A DNA stretch of 64,000 nucleotides from Lucifuga dentata. Taxonomy: Eukaryota > Chordata > Actinopteri > Ophidiiformes > Bythitidae. The DNA lies in NCBI GenBank assembly GCA_014773175.1, contig VXCM01002873.1, forward strand, positions 1 to 64,000. The letters run 5' to 3'. Under the pieces are notes generated by a model, which saw nothing but the letters and a program-made list of their open reading frames with translations, was not told the DNA's origin and ran no database searches. The translations under genes and the position numbers were made by a program. Positions 43,300 to 53,489 of this stretch are shown in pieces; the first letter of the stretch is position 1, and each line of letters starts with the position of its first letter.

Positions 43300-43870
43300 G
43301 AGAGAGTGGTAATTACCATTCAGCAGTAGCTAAAGTGACATGTTTGAGGAAGAGATAAGGGGACATAAATTGGCCTGGTATAAAACGGTGATATTTCCTC
43401 TACTGCTTTAGAAAAACCCATTTACTCTGCCTCTTTAGCATGTCAAGACCCCTGTCACTACCCTCTCATCCCCTCGGCCAGAAGGACTCATGCATGCGTA
43501 CACACACATACACACACACACAATAAGTCAGCTCCTTGTGAAAAAGTGCTCATCTGCATTCTGCTATTAACTTGGAGAGACAGAGAGAGAATCAGGAAGA
43601 GAGAGAGAGTGTGTGTAAATCAGTGTAATGGGGCCAGGACCTCAGTAGCTCTAAAAAGAGAGCAGACATGTGGAGGACAAGACATGATTTTTTTTTCTTT
43701 CATGAAGAGAAGCAGCGATACAGCACATCTGTCACTGCTGGCCACACACTCACACTTACACACAGATACAGAGAGAAACATGAAAGGAAACAAAGGGAAT
43801 AAAGGCGACAAGGAAGAAGAGTGAGAGTTGACAATACTTAAAACTGGTGTTACAGATCTCCTAGAAATCT
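43300..43870. other. Unique sequence
   Basis: No gene recognised. Includes GGTAATTACC palindrome at about 43308-43317 and purine-rich runs at 43573-43612. Confidence 0.45.
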
Positions 43871-43871
43871 G

Positions 43872-43873
43872 TC

Positions 43874-43936
<63 letters not shown>
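43872..43936. repeat. (TTTC)n microsatellite
   Basis: About sixteen CTTT units without interruption. Confidence 0.93.
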
Positions 43937-44379
43937 GTATTTTCCCCTTACATGTATGTTAAAAAAAAAGTTCATTTGCAGTTCTGTCTAGTGTAGAAGC
44001 TGCCGGGGTAAATTTTTTTGAATTGTTCCTCAAATTAGTCGTTTATGTCCTTTAATTACAAACAATTCTCTCAGTTTACTTATTTCATCCCCTCAATTTA
44101 ATAATTTGTACCATCAAAACATTTCAAGTGTTACTGTATTTTCAGTTGGTGGAGCTCCACATTATCAAATGATTGGACTGGAGGTCCATTCAACACTATC
44201 TTCAATCAAGAAGTGTTTTTTATTTCTTTTGGTAGCTTTGTTATATTTATGCAAAAAAAAAAACAAAAAAACAAAAAACAAAAAAACCAACCTAAAATTT
44301 GGAAATTCCGTGTTTGCAATCAATTATAAGTGATGTTAAGGAACACTATTACTGAATCACAACTCTTCCATTGCTCACT

Positions 44380-44380
<1 letters not shown>
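43937..44380. other. AT-rich unique sequence
   Basis: No gene recognised; A-rich (AAAAAC)n-like run at 44252-44290. Confidence 0.5.

Positions 44381-44422
<42 letters not shown>
44381..44422. repeat. (GT)n microsatellite
   Basis: About 21 GT units. Confidence 0.9.
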
Positions 44423-44423
<1 letters not shown>

Positions 44424-44548
44424 TTATCTCCTTGATCGAAGTTGTAAAAGACAAAAGTTTTCCACTGCGCCACACAGAGAAAATTGTGAATCACTTGTAC
44501 GTGTCATGTGCTTTAGGTTGTGGGTTAGAGCCCTCACTATGTAACCAA

Positions 44549-44604
44549 GCACGCACACGCACACACACACGCACGCACGCACGCACGCACGCACGCACAC
44601 ACAC
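44549..44604. repeat. (CA)/(CGCA)n microsatellite, strong Z-DNA former
   Basis: Strictly alternating purine-pyrimidine for about 56 bp, with around ten CG steps. The pure (GCAC)n core is at about 44570-44598. Confidence 0.9.
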
Positions 44605-44632
44605 TCAAGTTACAGGGGAAAAGGTGAGGAGA

Positions 44633-44680
44633 AGGGAGGAGGAGGAGGAGGAGGAGAGTAAAGAAGAGGAGAGGAGCTAA
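44633..44680. repeat. (GGA)n purine tract
   Basis: GGA/GAGGA-rich run about 30 bp after the CGCA array. Confidence 0.75.
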
Positions 44681-44827
44681 AAGGAGGAGAGGTCAGACCT
44701 CTCTTTAGCCTCACAGCTGTGGATGAGATAAGCCTTTTTCTTGCAGGTAAATAAAAACCACATCCGGTGATTGTGTGCGTGTGTGTGTGTGTGTGCATGT
44801 GTGTGGTGTGGTAATGTATGTGAACTT

Positions 44828-44960
44828 GGCCTCTCCCTCCTGCCACTTCACAACATCTTCTTCTTCCTCTGTGCCTCGCTCCCTCTACCGAGTNGGCCTC
44901 TCCCTCCTGCCACTTCACAACATCTTCTTCTTCCTCTGTGCCTCGCTCCCTCTACCGAGT
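44828..44960. repeat. 66-bp exact duplication around single N (likely assembly artefact)
   Basis: 44828-44893 equals 44895-44960 with the N at 44894 between. The 143-codon plus frame spanning it (44775-45206) is therefore not evidence of a gene. Confidence 0.85.
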
Positions 44961-45029
44961 GTTTTACTGTCCTCTCTCAATCGCCTTCTGTGTCAGTATA
45001 GGCTCTGTGCGTTTTTTATTTGTATTTTG

Positions 45030-45092
45030 TACAAATGTGTTTCTCTGTGTGTGTGCGCACGTGTGTGCGTGTGTATGTGTGTGTGCATGGTA
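45030..45092. repeat. GT-rich imperfect microsatellite
   Basis: TGTGTG with CGCACG, CG and TA interruptions. Confidence 0.75.
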
Positions 45093-46006
45093 TGTCGTGT
45101 CCTGAGCAGCAAGAAATGTTATACAGGGCAGAGTTGGCCATCAAAATGTGTCTTGTGTCTAGAGATGTCTAGAGTCTTGTGTAGAATTTTAGAAAAGCTT
45201 TCCTAATCTTTATATTTCCTCAAAGTTTTTTTTTTAATTTGTTTTTTTGTTTTTTTTTTTACTCCACATCATCTTACTCCTGTANTTTTTTTTTTTTTTT
45301 TTTTTAATAAATTGATTTGTTTCTATTGGTTCAGTGTAAAAACTGGTGGTCTGGGTCATCAATTCCACCTTTGGGGAGGGGCCTAAAATAACAGCAAGCC
45401 ACATCCTTTATTTGTTATGCTACTGATGATCAAACAGACTGCTAGTCTCCACTTATTTCAACATCATAAAAACCAAGCCACATTTTTGGTTATAGATAAA
45501 TATTAAAATAAAAAAAAATAGTACACAACTTTTACCATGCATGTTGAGTTGCCAGGCTATGCTTGCATTGTTGCTAACTGAATGCCATTCACTGGTACTC
45601 GTACTTGGCTGTAACAATTCCAAACATATCCTAAGTGAGTATAAAGTGAAACAAAATCTTTCTTTTGGCAAGTTACATCGAGTCAGGCTCGCTCAGATAA
45701 CCAACTGCATTATGCTTCCTTCACGTGTCCTAGCCTATCTGAGTCACAGGTAGGGATTTGAGGAACTGGCATCTTTGTTAACACCGATTCAGCCCTAGTG
45801 AGCAAGAGTCTTTGGGGTTTGATTTGCATTGTTTCAGATATGTAAGCGACTGCAGTGCTTCTGGTTAGCCATTCTGGTTAACCATTTCAGTCTTTTTGTT
45901 TTTGGCGAGCTCACTTTTGTAATTGAGTGTAATGCTGAGTCTCTGAGTCATGGGTGATTTAAGAAACACACATCTCAGGTTAACTTGATTCAGACCTGTA
46001 GAGTCA
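45093..46006. other. Unique sequence with T-rich low complexity
   Basis: T runs with an N at 45285 (45225-45305). The rest is motif-free; small opposed frames at 45453-45753 show no domain. Confidence 0.45.
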
Positions 46007-46044
46007 ACCTGTGCAGGCAGACACAAACATTTGCCTGCACAGGT
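46007..46044. repeat. Perfect 13-bp inverted repeat, 12-nt spacer
   Basis: ACCTGTGCAGGCA at 46007-46019 and its exact reverse complement at 46032-46044. Confidence 0.92.
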
Positions 46045-47560
46045 AGATTCCCGAAGACAAATGAGACATTATCATTGTTTTTACTGATGATGTTACATTT
46101 TGCTGATTTATGATGGGGGTGGGAGTGCTGTGAAAGAAAGTAATGTACATTTATTGAATTTATTTTGTTTCAAAATAAAAGTAGAAGTGAAAGCAAGTAC
46201 AACTCATTCATGGATGCGAGTTGGCTCACTTGGTTCACTATTCAAATGATATATATACTGTATATTTGCTATATCTTATCTCCAGTTTAGGAGTTTCGGT
46301 TTTAGAACACTGCTGGATATATATGCATCTGAAGTTGTTACTCTTTAATCGGGATTAAATTAAATTAGGAAGCATATATTATTTAAATTATATTAATATT
46401 CCTGCACAGTTTGATTTATTTAATCTCATGCAGTTATATATGATAAAAATATCCATTTATCTTACAGACTGAGAAACAATTCCAAAGGAAGTACTAAAGT
46501 AATCAGAAAGCATAGCTGAGGTAAACCAATTCATTGTGTTAGTGATTACAGGTATAAGGAGGTAATCAGTATTCTGCAATGAACTATATCTTCAAAGTAA
46601 CCTTCCCAAACCTGATTGAGTCAAATGAACAATAAGTGTGTCTGACAATGACAATGATATTATTCTCTTGTTGTTGGTAAACAAGCAGGTCTAGTGGATT
46701 AAGACAGCAGTCAGTATACTTTTCTGCAGTAACGACAGAAAGAACAGGCTCCAATTGGAGCTGAAGAGGTTTTCCTACATAATCACGCCTGTATAATTAT
46801 TTCAAACACGGGGAAAACCAAATCACTTTACAACGCGGATTTACATATGATTAGCGTCATACAAAGACAGGATTACTACAAGTAGTGGAGGAGCAGCCTT
46901 TTTGCTCTCCGTCTCTTTCTCCTTGTCTTGATTCAAAGAGCCTTGACATATGTTAACACTGCTCGCTCGCTCATTCTCACCTGAAAAGTAGAATTCCAGT
47001 GACAAAAGCTGCCAGGCTACACTTCTTCCTGAGCGCTGAAGCTGACATGACAATAACGACAATAACAATATACCGAAAGGAGTTCTGCTGAAAACCCACA
47101 AGAAACTTTTCAATAGAAACCAGTCAGTTTTCATTGCTCAGTGTTCATTGCTCACTTTCTTTCATTCCCTCTCTGTTCAATTTATTCTCTTTATTTCCTT
47201 TTTTTTTCTTTTTTGAATGAAGGTTGTATTAAATCAAAGCTGCTTATGGAAACAAATTGATATTTGCAGAGATAGCAAGACTATTTTATTTTAGTCACTA
47301 ATTTTTCTCTCCCTAGCATTTGTCATATTAGTTGAAAATATTAACTGTCCCTGAGTTATCAGTCTTGACAAAAGTTTAATCAGGAATACTAACTTTTATA
47401 TGGACATGTTCTCATGTACATATGTATATTTTCTGTGCTGTCAACACATTGATTGGTCTGATGGGTGTTGTGTAATTACTTCTACCAATCTGATTTTGCC
47501 ACAACGTCTGTTATCCAATCATCTCTTTACTGTCTTCTGGTTTCTCCTGTCATTTCAGTG
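46045..47560. other. AT-rich unique sequence with one balanced island
   Basis: No gene recognised. 46800-47100 is more complex (TACATATGATTAGCGTCATA, CATGACAATAACGACAATAA) and may be non-coding regulatory DNA. The 97-codon minus frame there shows no domain. Confidence 0.4.
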
Positions 47561-47730
47561 TCACATAGCCAGATATTTTGTAAGAATCAGGCCCAAATCT
47601 GATATCAAAAATATCAGATTTGGTGTGTCCATACTGCTCAGAAAAAAATCAATTCTGAATCACATGTAGGCCAATAATCAGCAAAAAATCTAATCTGGGT
47701 GACTTCTTCATGTAATGTGAACGTAACATA
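47560..47730. repeat. Probable old DNA-transposon-derived repeat
   Basis: Contains GGCCCAAATCTGATATCAAA and a perfect 13-bp inverted repeat (CCAAATCTGATAT / ATATCAGATTTGG, 47593-47623, 5-nt loop), followed by GGTGTGTCCATACTGCTCAG. The 'cagattt.gtgtccatactg' style is common in fish interspersed repeats. Not assignable to a family. Confidence 0.3.
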
Positions 47731-47978
47731 AGAGAGAATGAAAAACGATGAACTATTATTGAGGGCTTGGTGAATACAAAAACACACGTTGGCAGAAAAA
47801 ATTATTACTGATTATCCAAAATGATGCAATGAAAAGTGGACATTTTTATTCATTGTTCACCTATTATCCGTCAGTTTGCAGTATCTTATTTAACCTGGCA
47901 GGAGATATTGAGATGTCAAAGCCACTTTGATTGAACTAAACTACACTGATCTCTCCACCTTCTTGTTACTGAACCTTA

Positions 47979-48556
47979 AAGGACCATACCGGCCATTTTG
48001 CATGTTTGAGCCTAATATATTCAATTTTCATACATGTAAGGTTACTGACAATCATTTCCCAAAGCATACTACTGGAACAGTGAATTAAAAAAATTTTTTC
48101 CTACCTTTCAGACCACCATTGGTTTCAGTTAGTTCTAGTACGCTATTAAAATCAACTTGTTGATATTTGAAACATTCTTAGGATAGGTAATCCATTATTG
48201 CGAACATGATGTAATATTCAGGGTTTTTTTTGAAGTTATGTCATTTTAGCATTTAAGCTCAATAAAAAGTGCAAAGTGAATGTATGGGGGAATATACTGT
48301 AGTCCCAAAAGAAGACCTGTCTTTATTGAAAAATTTAAATGATAGTGACTTCATAAGGCTGCATAACTATTAGCAGGAGAAACATCGATTTTTAAGGTGG
48401 ATGTATCGCTTGAATATTTGATTTTGAAAGATCTTGCAAAATATCAGGAAAGCTAAAATACAGTTTTATTCTTTGGGAAATGATTGTCACAGCAACGTAA
48501 TGTGTGAAAATTCAATATATTAGGCTCAAACATGCAAAATGAATGGTATGGTCCTT
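47979..48556. mobile_element. TIR element (MITE), copy 2 of a two-copy family
   Basis: The left arm reads AAGGACCATACCGGCCATTT, then TGCATGTTTGAGCCTAATAT and GACAATCATTTCCCAAAG. The reverse-complemented right arm reads AAGGACCATACCATTCATTT, then TGCATGTTTGAGCCTAATAT and GACAATCATTTCCCAAAG. The arms are about 85-90 bp and very similar. TA (also TTAA) flanks both ends (47977-47978, 48557-48558). The interior has no reading frame and does not obviously match copy 1, which is only 478 bp against 578 bp here. A separate 13-bp hairpin begins 25 bp beyond the right end. Confidence 0.75.
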
Positions 48557-48580
48557 TAAAATTGTGATTCACTTTATATA

Positions 48581-48610
48581 ACTACTGAAAGTGTTACCAC
48601 TTTCAGTAGT
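48581..48610. repeat. Perfect 13-bp inverted repeat, 4-nt spacer
   Basis: ACTACTGAAAGTG / CACTTTCAGTAGT with TTAC between, just outside the TIR element. Confidence 0.93.
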
Positions 48611-48998
48611 ACCAAAAACACACACTATCAAAAAAGCACATTTATGTTCATATTCAACCTTAAACTTTTTCATACAGTGAAATAATGAAATTTATTTCCA
48701 GTGCAATTTCTCTTGTTTCAGGAATTTCATAAAAATGAAACACAACAGAATATGGCTGATTGCTTCACTTGTAATAAGAAAAACATTAGAAAATGTGATG
48801 ATTTTTGTTTTACTGTAAGATTTAAGTACTTGTTAAGATCAAGATTTTTGGCATCAAAATGTACTTGTGACTGTGTGGTGTTTTATTTCTCTTGGTTTTA
48901 CTACAGAACACCTGAGCTTGTCTCAAACACACGAGCTCTGTTATCACAGTCTCAAAGAGAGTAATTCAGTGGTGTAATTGACTCAAGAAATGACAATG

Positions 48999-49000
<2 letters not shown>

Positions 49001-49053
<53 letters not shown>
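49001..49053. repeat. (GT)n microsatellite
   Basis: About 26 GT units. Confidence 0.92.
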
Positions 49054-49054
<1 letters not shown>

Positions 49055-49079
49055 TGTGCGTGCGTGTGCATGCGAGCAT

Positions 49080-49176
49080 TCACCCAAACATCAATAGATC
49101 CACTGCAGGATCCAAATTGCTTAACAAGCTGCCAATTAGGCCTGCAGTCAGCTGGCTAGATCAACACACGCATCCA

Positions 49177-49214
<38 letters not shown>

Positions 49215-49275
49215 ATCTATTTCTCCAATCAAATTGCTTAATTAGAGCTACCTGTTGTACAATTTCCTTCAATTG
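49080..49275. other. Possible conserved non-coding element split by (CA)n
   Basis: Complex blocks at 49085-49168 (ATTGCTTAACAAGCTGCCAATT..AGGCCTGCAGTCAGCTGG) and 49211-49275 (AATTGCTTAATTAGAGCTAC) flank a (CA)n array at 49179-49210. The word AAATTGCTTAA occurs in both blocks. Confidence 0.3.
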
Positions 49276-49620
49276 GTACTGCCTTAGAAAATGTGTGTGA
49301 TGTGCACATCATCTCATACTTTATAACTTCAGTCTTTCTGTGTGGCAAGGCTTGTTTTCAGCCGTGGATGAACATTCCAAAATCATCATTTGTGGTTGGC
49401 AAGCTGAGATGTTTGTGTTTATATTGTCACAAAAAATCTGTAGCTGAAAGAAGACAAACTGTGTGGCTAAACTAGACTAGCTAAGTGTTGGTTCATGTTG
49501 GTTCTTCTTGGTTCTTGTGGAGGTTTACAGTACATTGATGCAGCTATTCTCACACTTTATTATGCAACAAACAACATTTATCTGGGGTCCATGAAAATGA
49601 AACAAGCCTCCTGCATGTTC

Positions 49621-49892
49621 AGGGCCAGCTGCTGGCATAAACACTATATGCGGTTGTTTCGGACCACAACCGCTAGGGAGGGGCCACATGATCAGTGACT
49701 TCCTGCGTTGCTCGTTCCTCACTTTGCATGGATTTGCAAATCTGTAAATCCTTTACTTTGTAAAGGATTACTGCATATAATAACATAAATACTTCATTCT
49801 TCCTAAATGAGGGCCAAAGTACTGGTGAGCTGCTGTGAGGGGCCTCAAGTCAGATTCTGCTTAGGGCCCCAAAAAAGGCTAGGGCCAGCTCT
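49621..49892. mobile_element. Probable MITE
   Basis: The left edge reads AGGGCCAGCTGCTGGCATAA and continues CACTATATGCGG..CGCTAGGGAGGGGCC. The right edge, reverse-complemented, reads AGAGCTGGCCCTAGCCTTTT, then TTGGGGCCCTAAGCAGA. Both resemble the 'agggc.ggc.ctaggc' ends of a fish MITE with ggcccc-rich subtermini. Target duplications are not clear, so confidence is limited. Confidence 0.4.
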
Positions 49893-50518
49893 GTGTATGT
49901 TAAGATAACTTCTTAAACTTTCTCATCTATTGGCACTTAGAGACGCCAGTGTATACTGTAGCATGATCTTTAACCACCAGGATTAATTATGTAATGATGA
50001 AACAGTAATGAAAATGACATTCTCTGCAAGATAATTTCCCACACTTTTCTCTTCTTGGATGCGAGTCCAAGTGAACATCTAGTAACTTATGAACACGTCT
50101 CAGGAGAGTAGCAAAGACAAAAAATCAGAGACAGAAACATGAGGTAGACAGAAATGGGGGGAACCACATGAAAGACGGTGACCAGGAGACAGACAAACTG
50201 ATGGGCAGGCAGACATATTTACATACATAATACTGACAGACAGATGGACTGACGGAGAGAAGTCTCACTGAGAGACGACGTTGATAGACAGAGAAGAAAG
50301 CAGGAAGTTAATGAGTAGATTGTGGGCCAATAACATAACCAGTCACCCACAGCAGCGCACTGCCCGCACTCCTTACCTGTCTGCTTTGCTGCATTGCATT
50401 CTGGGAGTGGAAGGGCAGAGCAGAGCAGCGATGGGATTTGAAAGGCGTTATGCTTGGACGACTCACTGATTTGCATTCAACAGTGGAGACACACAAACAC
50501 AGACACCTGCAAAACAGT
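49893..50518. other. Unique sequence
   Basis: No gene recognised. 50330-50490 is a complex block with an octamer-like GATTTGCATTC and the word GCATTCTGGGAG, which reverse-complements to TCCCAGAATGC, the core of ZNF143/THAP11-type sites. Neither overlaps an identifiable promoter. Confidence 0.35.
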
Positions 50519-50546
50519 CACGCGCACGCGCGCACACACATATGTG
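50519..50546. repeat. Short CG/CA alternating tract
   Basis: CACGCGCACGCGCGCACACA continuing to ATATGTGC: alternating purine-pyrimidine for about 28 bp, with six CG steps; a likely Z-DNA former. Confidence 0.75.
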
Positions 50547-50639
50547 CAGCAGCTTTACTTGCATGGTATTGCGGACTAATTTTTAATTCCTCAAATTCAA
50601 GTTGTAGATGCAAGAGTGTTGTTGTGCATGTGTGTGTGC

Positions 50640-51006
50640 ATGTGCATGAGAGAGAGGGAGAGAGGATCGAAGAGAGGACAGGGGAAAGAGGAAGGATTAA
50701 AAGTGGAAGGAACAGGTTCACTCCTCTCCAAACCTTCTCTTTTTTCTCCGTCATGTTATTTTTCGCTTTATGATTCTGATAATGACGATATTAGAGAGGA
50801 GAGGGGGGAGGAGGAAGGAGAGGAGAGGATGATGGGCGCCGCATGCGATTGTTCACCCTGTCTTTCCACNTTTTTTTTTTTTTTTTTTTACTGCTGCACA
50901 TCGCGTGGAGAGAGGGAGAAAGAGATAGAGGAAGACAAGAGGGGTGCTCCTCAATGACTAATTTTCCTTTCTTTTACAGCAGCATAAATTTAACAGGGGG
51001 GGGGGN
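50640..51006. repeat. Purine-rich tract, poly-T with N, poly-G with N
   Basis: GA/GGAGA-rich at 50646-50715 and 50795-50830, T run after the N at 50870, G run before the N at 51006. Confidence 0.7.
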
Positions 51007-51014
51007 TTGAGGGG

Positions 51015-51205
51015 TAGAGTAGAAATCCTTTTAGCGGCCTGATTTATGTACGTCTGATGGGCGAATCATAGATCACTGCCGGAAGATGGCAGGCACACTG
51101 ATGATGATGGGGCCCTTCGTCGGGGCCCACTAATACCCTGGCGAACAAAATGTAACCAATCTGTGGGGGCCCTCAAGCATGCAATGGTTCTCTAATAGAA
51201 ACTAT
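51015..51205. other. High-complexity island, possible conserved non-coding element
   Basis: CTGATTTATGTACGTCTGAT, GGCGAATCATAGATCACTGC and a GGGGCCC-rich middle (GATGATGGGGCCCTTCGTCG). Sandwiched between homopolymer and GA repeat. Regulatory role is conjecture. Confidence 0.28.
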
Positions 51206-51266
51206 AGCAAACTATACGCCTGTCACCAGTGATGGGGGCGGGGGGAGGTGTGTGTTGTAAGGGAAG

Positions 51267-51268
<2 letters not shown>

Positions 51269-51302
<34 letters not shown>
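51269..51302. repeat. (GA)n microsatellite
   Basis: About 17 GA units in a longer purine tract that reaches an N at 51460. Confidence 0.88.
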
Positions 51303-51310
<8 letters not shown>

Positions 51311-51518
51311 AAAAAGAAAGAGGAGTTACAAAACTATCTATTTTCATATGACAAAAGAAAAGAAACAAGAGGATAGACATAGAATAAAGAGACCCAAAAT
51401 GCAGAAAGATGGATAGAAAAGGTGAAAAAGCAAAGATGGGGGTGGATGAGGGGGTGGGGNTAAACAATACACAACAACAAGTAAACGTTGCATGAGTGTC
51501 TACCTTAAATCACCCGAT

Positions 51519-51546
51519 CACACACACACACACACACACACACACA
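51519..51546. repeat. (CA)n microsatellite
   Basis: About 14 CA units. Confidence 0.9.
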
Positions 51547-51850
51547 GGCCTGATGCACAGTGCGGCGCATGCAGCCCCACCAATCATTTTTATATCAAAA
51601 CATCATTATGCTGGCTGACAGCAGCTAAGATTCCAGTGAGGCCTCATTGTCATAAATTGTCAGCTGTTGCAGTGCAGCAAAGAGAGCCTTTTCATTTAGG
51701 AATGTCAAAGCTCTCCTGAGCCTCGTAAAGATTGTAGGAGACTTGGGAGCCGGGGAAACAGAGGTAGAGATGGCAGAGCTCGGGAGAGGAGGACGATTAC
51801 TAAAGATGGCAGTGTTGTTGTACCTGAGTCTGCGATTAAGACGCCTGACT
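51547..51850. other. High-complexity island, possible conserved non-coding element
   Basis: Contains GTGCGGCGCATGCAGCCCCA, CATTGTCATAAATTGTCAGC and GTTGCAGTGCAGCAAAGAGA. TCATAAA (HOX13-like) beside CAGCTGTT (E-box) is a typical enhancer texture. A 75-codon frame (51492-51719) overlaps but has no domain. Confidence 0.3.
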
Positions 51851-52846
51851 CAACTTTAACGACTTGGACTTAACAACAGATGATTTAGATTCTCTTGAAC
51901 TGGACTTACTGAGAGCCAACCTGCAGTTGTTACTCATCGGTGATGTTAGCACACACAATGACCTCTACTGAAGTTAGTTTCAGTGAAGTGTATTAAGTTA
52001 AAAAAAAAAAAAGAATTGGAAATGTTGAAAGAAAACTGACTATATACTTAAGCTAAGCTAAGTATTACTTAAGATAAGCTAAGTTACAAATGTTTTCTGA
52101 TCACGTTAAAAGTTTTTCTGCAGTAATTGTGTATGTTGTGTATATTCCCATTTATGAGTGAGTGCAGATCCCCAAAAACACATAACAAGACATTGAATTG
52201 CAGGTAACAACACCCAACTCTCCTAAAATAAAAGTTTTTTTGTTGTTGTTGTTGTTGTTTTTTTTTGTTTGTTTTTTTTAACCATTATTCCTGTTTATAT
52301 TATTAAACGCATTGAGATTACAAAGACACATACAAGCATACCGCACTCTGTCTTTAGTCTCCGTAACACCTATGATGGCGGCTTTTTGCCCCACTGACCA
52401 GTATGGGCATCCCGAGAGGTTCTCCAACCAAGTTATATGGAGCATGTCAGATAAACTGTAACCTGGCCCTCACCCTTTAACCCTATACCTTTAACTCCGA
52501 ACAACCAAGCCTGACCATCTAACACTAACCCCCTCCCTAAACCCTTATGCCTTATCCTAGCCCTCGTCCTTATTTTCCTACCTTAATCTGCTAGCACATG
52601 GGAGGAAAACATGAAAACACAACATTCTATACACACATTGTTTAAAAAAAAAAGATATAGAGCAAATTTTAGAATACATACAGCAACAAACATTGATATG
52701 TATTTTAAAAGTACATTTGTATTTAACAGTTTTGACATGTCACATGGCTCTGCACAGCCACACAGGTGATTCTCCTTATTAGAGTTTGTTCATGTTGAAG
52801 GTAGGTGGAGCTATGAGTCTGCTGAGCTCACCAAACTCCATCTTTA
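51851..52846. other. AT-rich unique sequence
   Basis: No gene recognised. (TTG)n at 52240-52260; C-rich telomere-like but non-periodic words (CCCTAA, AACCCT) at 52470-52560. Confidence 0.45.
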
Positions 52847-53489
52847 AGGCCCTGTCTACACTAATGTGGATATTTTACAAAACGCATATTTTCCTCTGCG
52901 TTTTGGCCTCTCATCCACACGCAAACGGCGTTTTAGGAGATTTTTTAAAACGGCTTCTAAAGTGCAGATTTCCATAAACTTTGTTTTCTGTGTATCTGTG
53001 TGGACATAAAAAACGGAGTGTTTGTGAAATGATGACATCAGAATTAAACTCGCACATGCGAACTGTTGCTTCATGCAATGAGCATGCACCAGAAACAATA
53101 ACAACAACAACAATGGCGGCAACCATGTACCAGTTTCTTTACGTTTGGTTAGCAATAGCAGTCACAAGTTTACAAGTTAACTTGGCATTGCTGCACCACA
53201 CTTTACCAGCAGACAACTACCTCCAACTGTTTTTGTTTTTCAGTTACTACTGCCAACGGAAATACGTTAAGTACGCATGCTCAGAACATTCTTCTCTGTT
53301 GTTTGATCTGCCGCTGATTCAGACTTTATTGCCACCTGCCGCCCTGGCATGCGTTTGTAGCCATTCGAGCATTCTTGTGTGGACAGAGATATTTTGTAAA
53401 ACGATGCTTGTGTGGACATTATTTTTTTTTTAAACGGTGGGGGAAAATATCCTTTTAAAAAAATATCCATATTAGTGTGGACTAGGCCT
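52847..53489. mobile_element. TIR element (MITE), 643 bp
   Basis: The left end AGGCCCTGTCTACACTAATG continues TGGATATTTT; the reverse-complemented right end AGGCCTAGTCCACACTAATA continues TGGATATTTTT. The subterminal regions also pair loosely (ATATTTTCC, AACGGCGTTTTAG vs AACGGTGGGGGAAAATATCC). The '...gtccacact.at.cggatattttt..aaacg' end is a well-known fish MITE style, possibly related to PIF/Harbinger/ISL2EU elements; superfamily is not settled. The interior keeps an unusually open 150-codon frame (52981-53433, plus) with no recognised domain. TTTA on the left and AAAA on the right do not form a clear target duplication. Confidence 0.65.

Noticed and set aside
44425..44545. tRNA-like A box (TGGCGCAGTGG on the minus strand) and a B-box-like AACTTCGATCA
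   Set aside because: The B box is poor, no acceptor stem can be drawn and no SINE body follows.
44775..45206. 143-codon plus-strand open frame
   Set aside because: It starts in a GT array and is extended by the 66-bp duplication around the N at 44894; no domain.
52981..53433. 150-codon plus-strand frame as a gene
   Set aside because: It lies wholly inside a TIR element, has no recognised domain and no promoter or splice context. Kept only as a finding to check.
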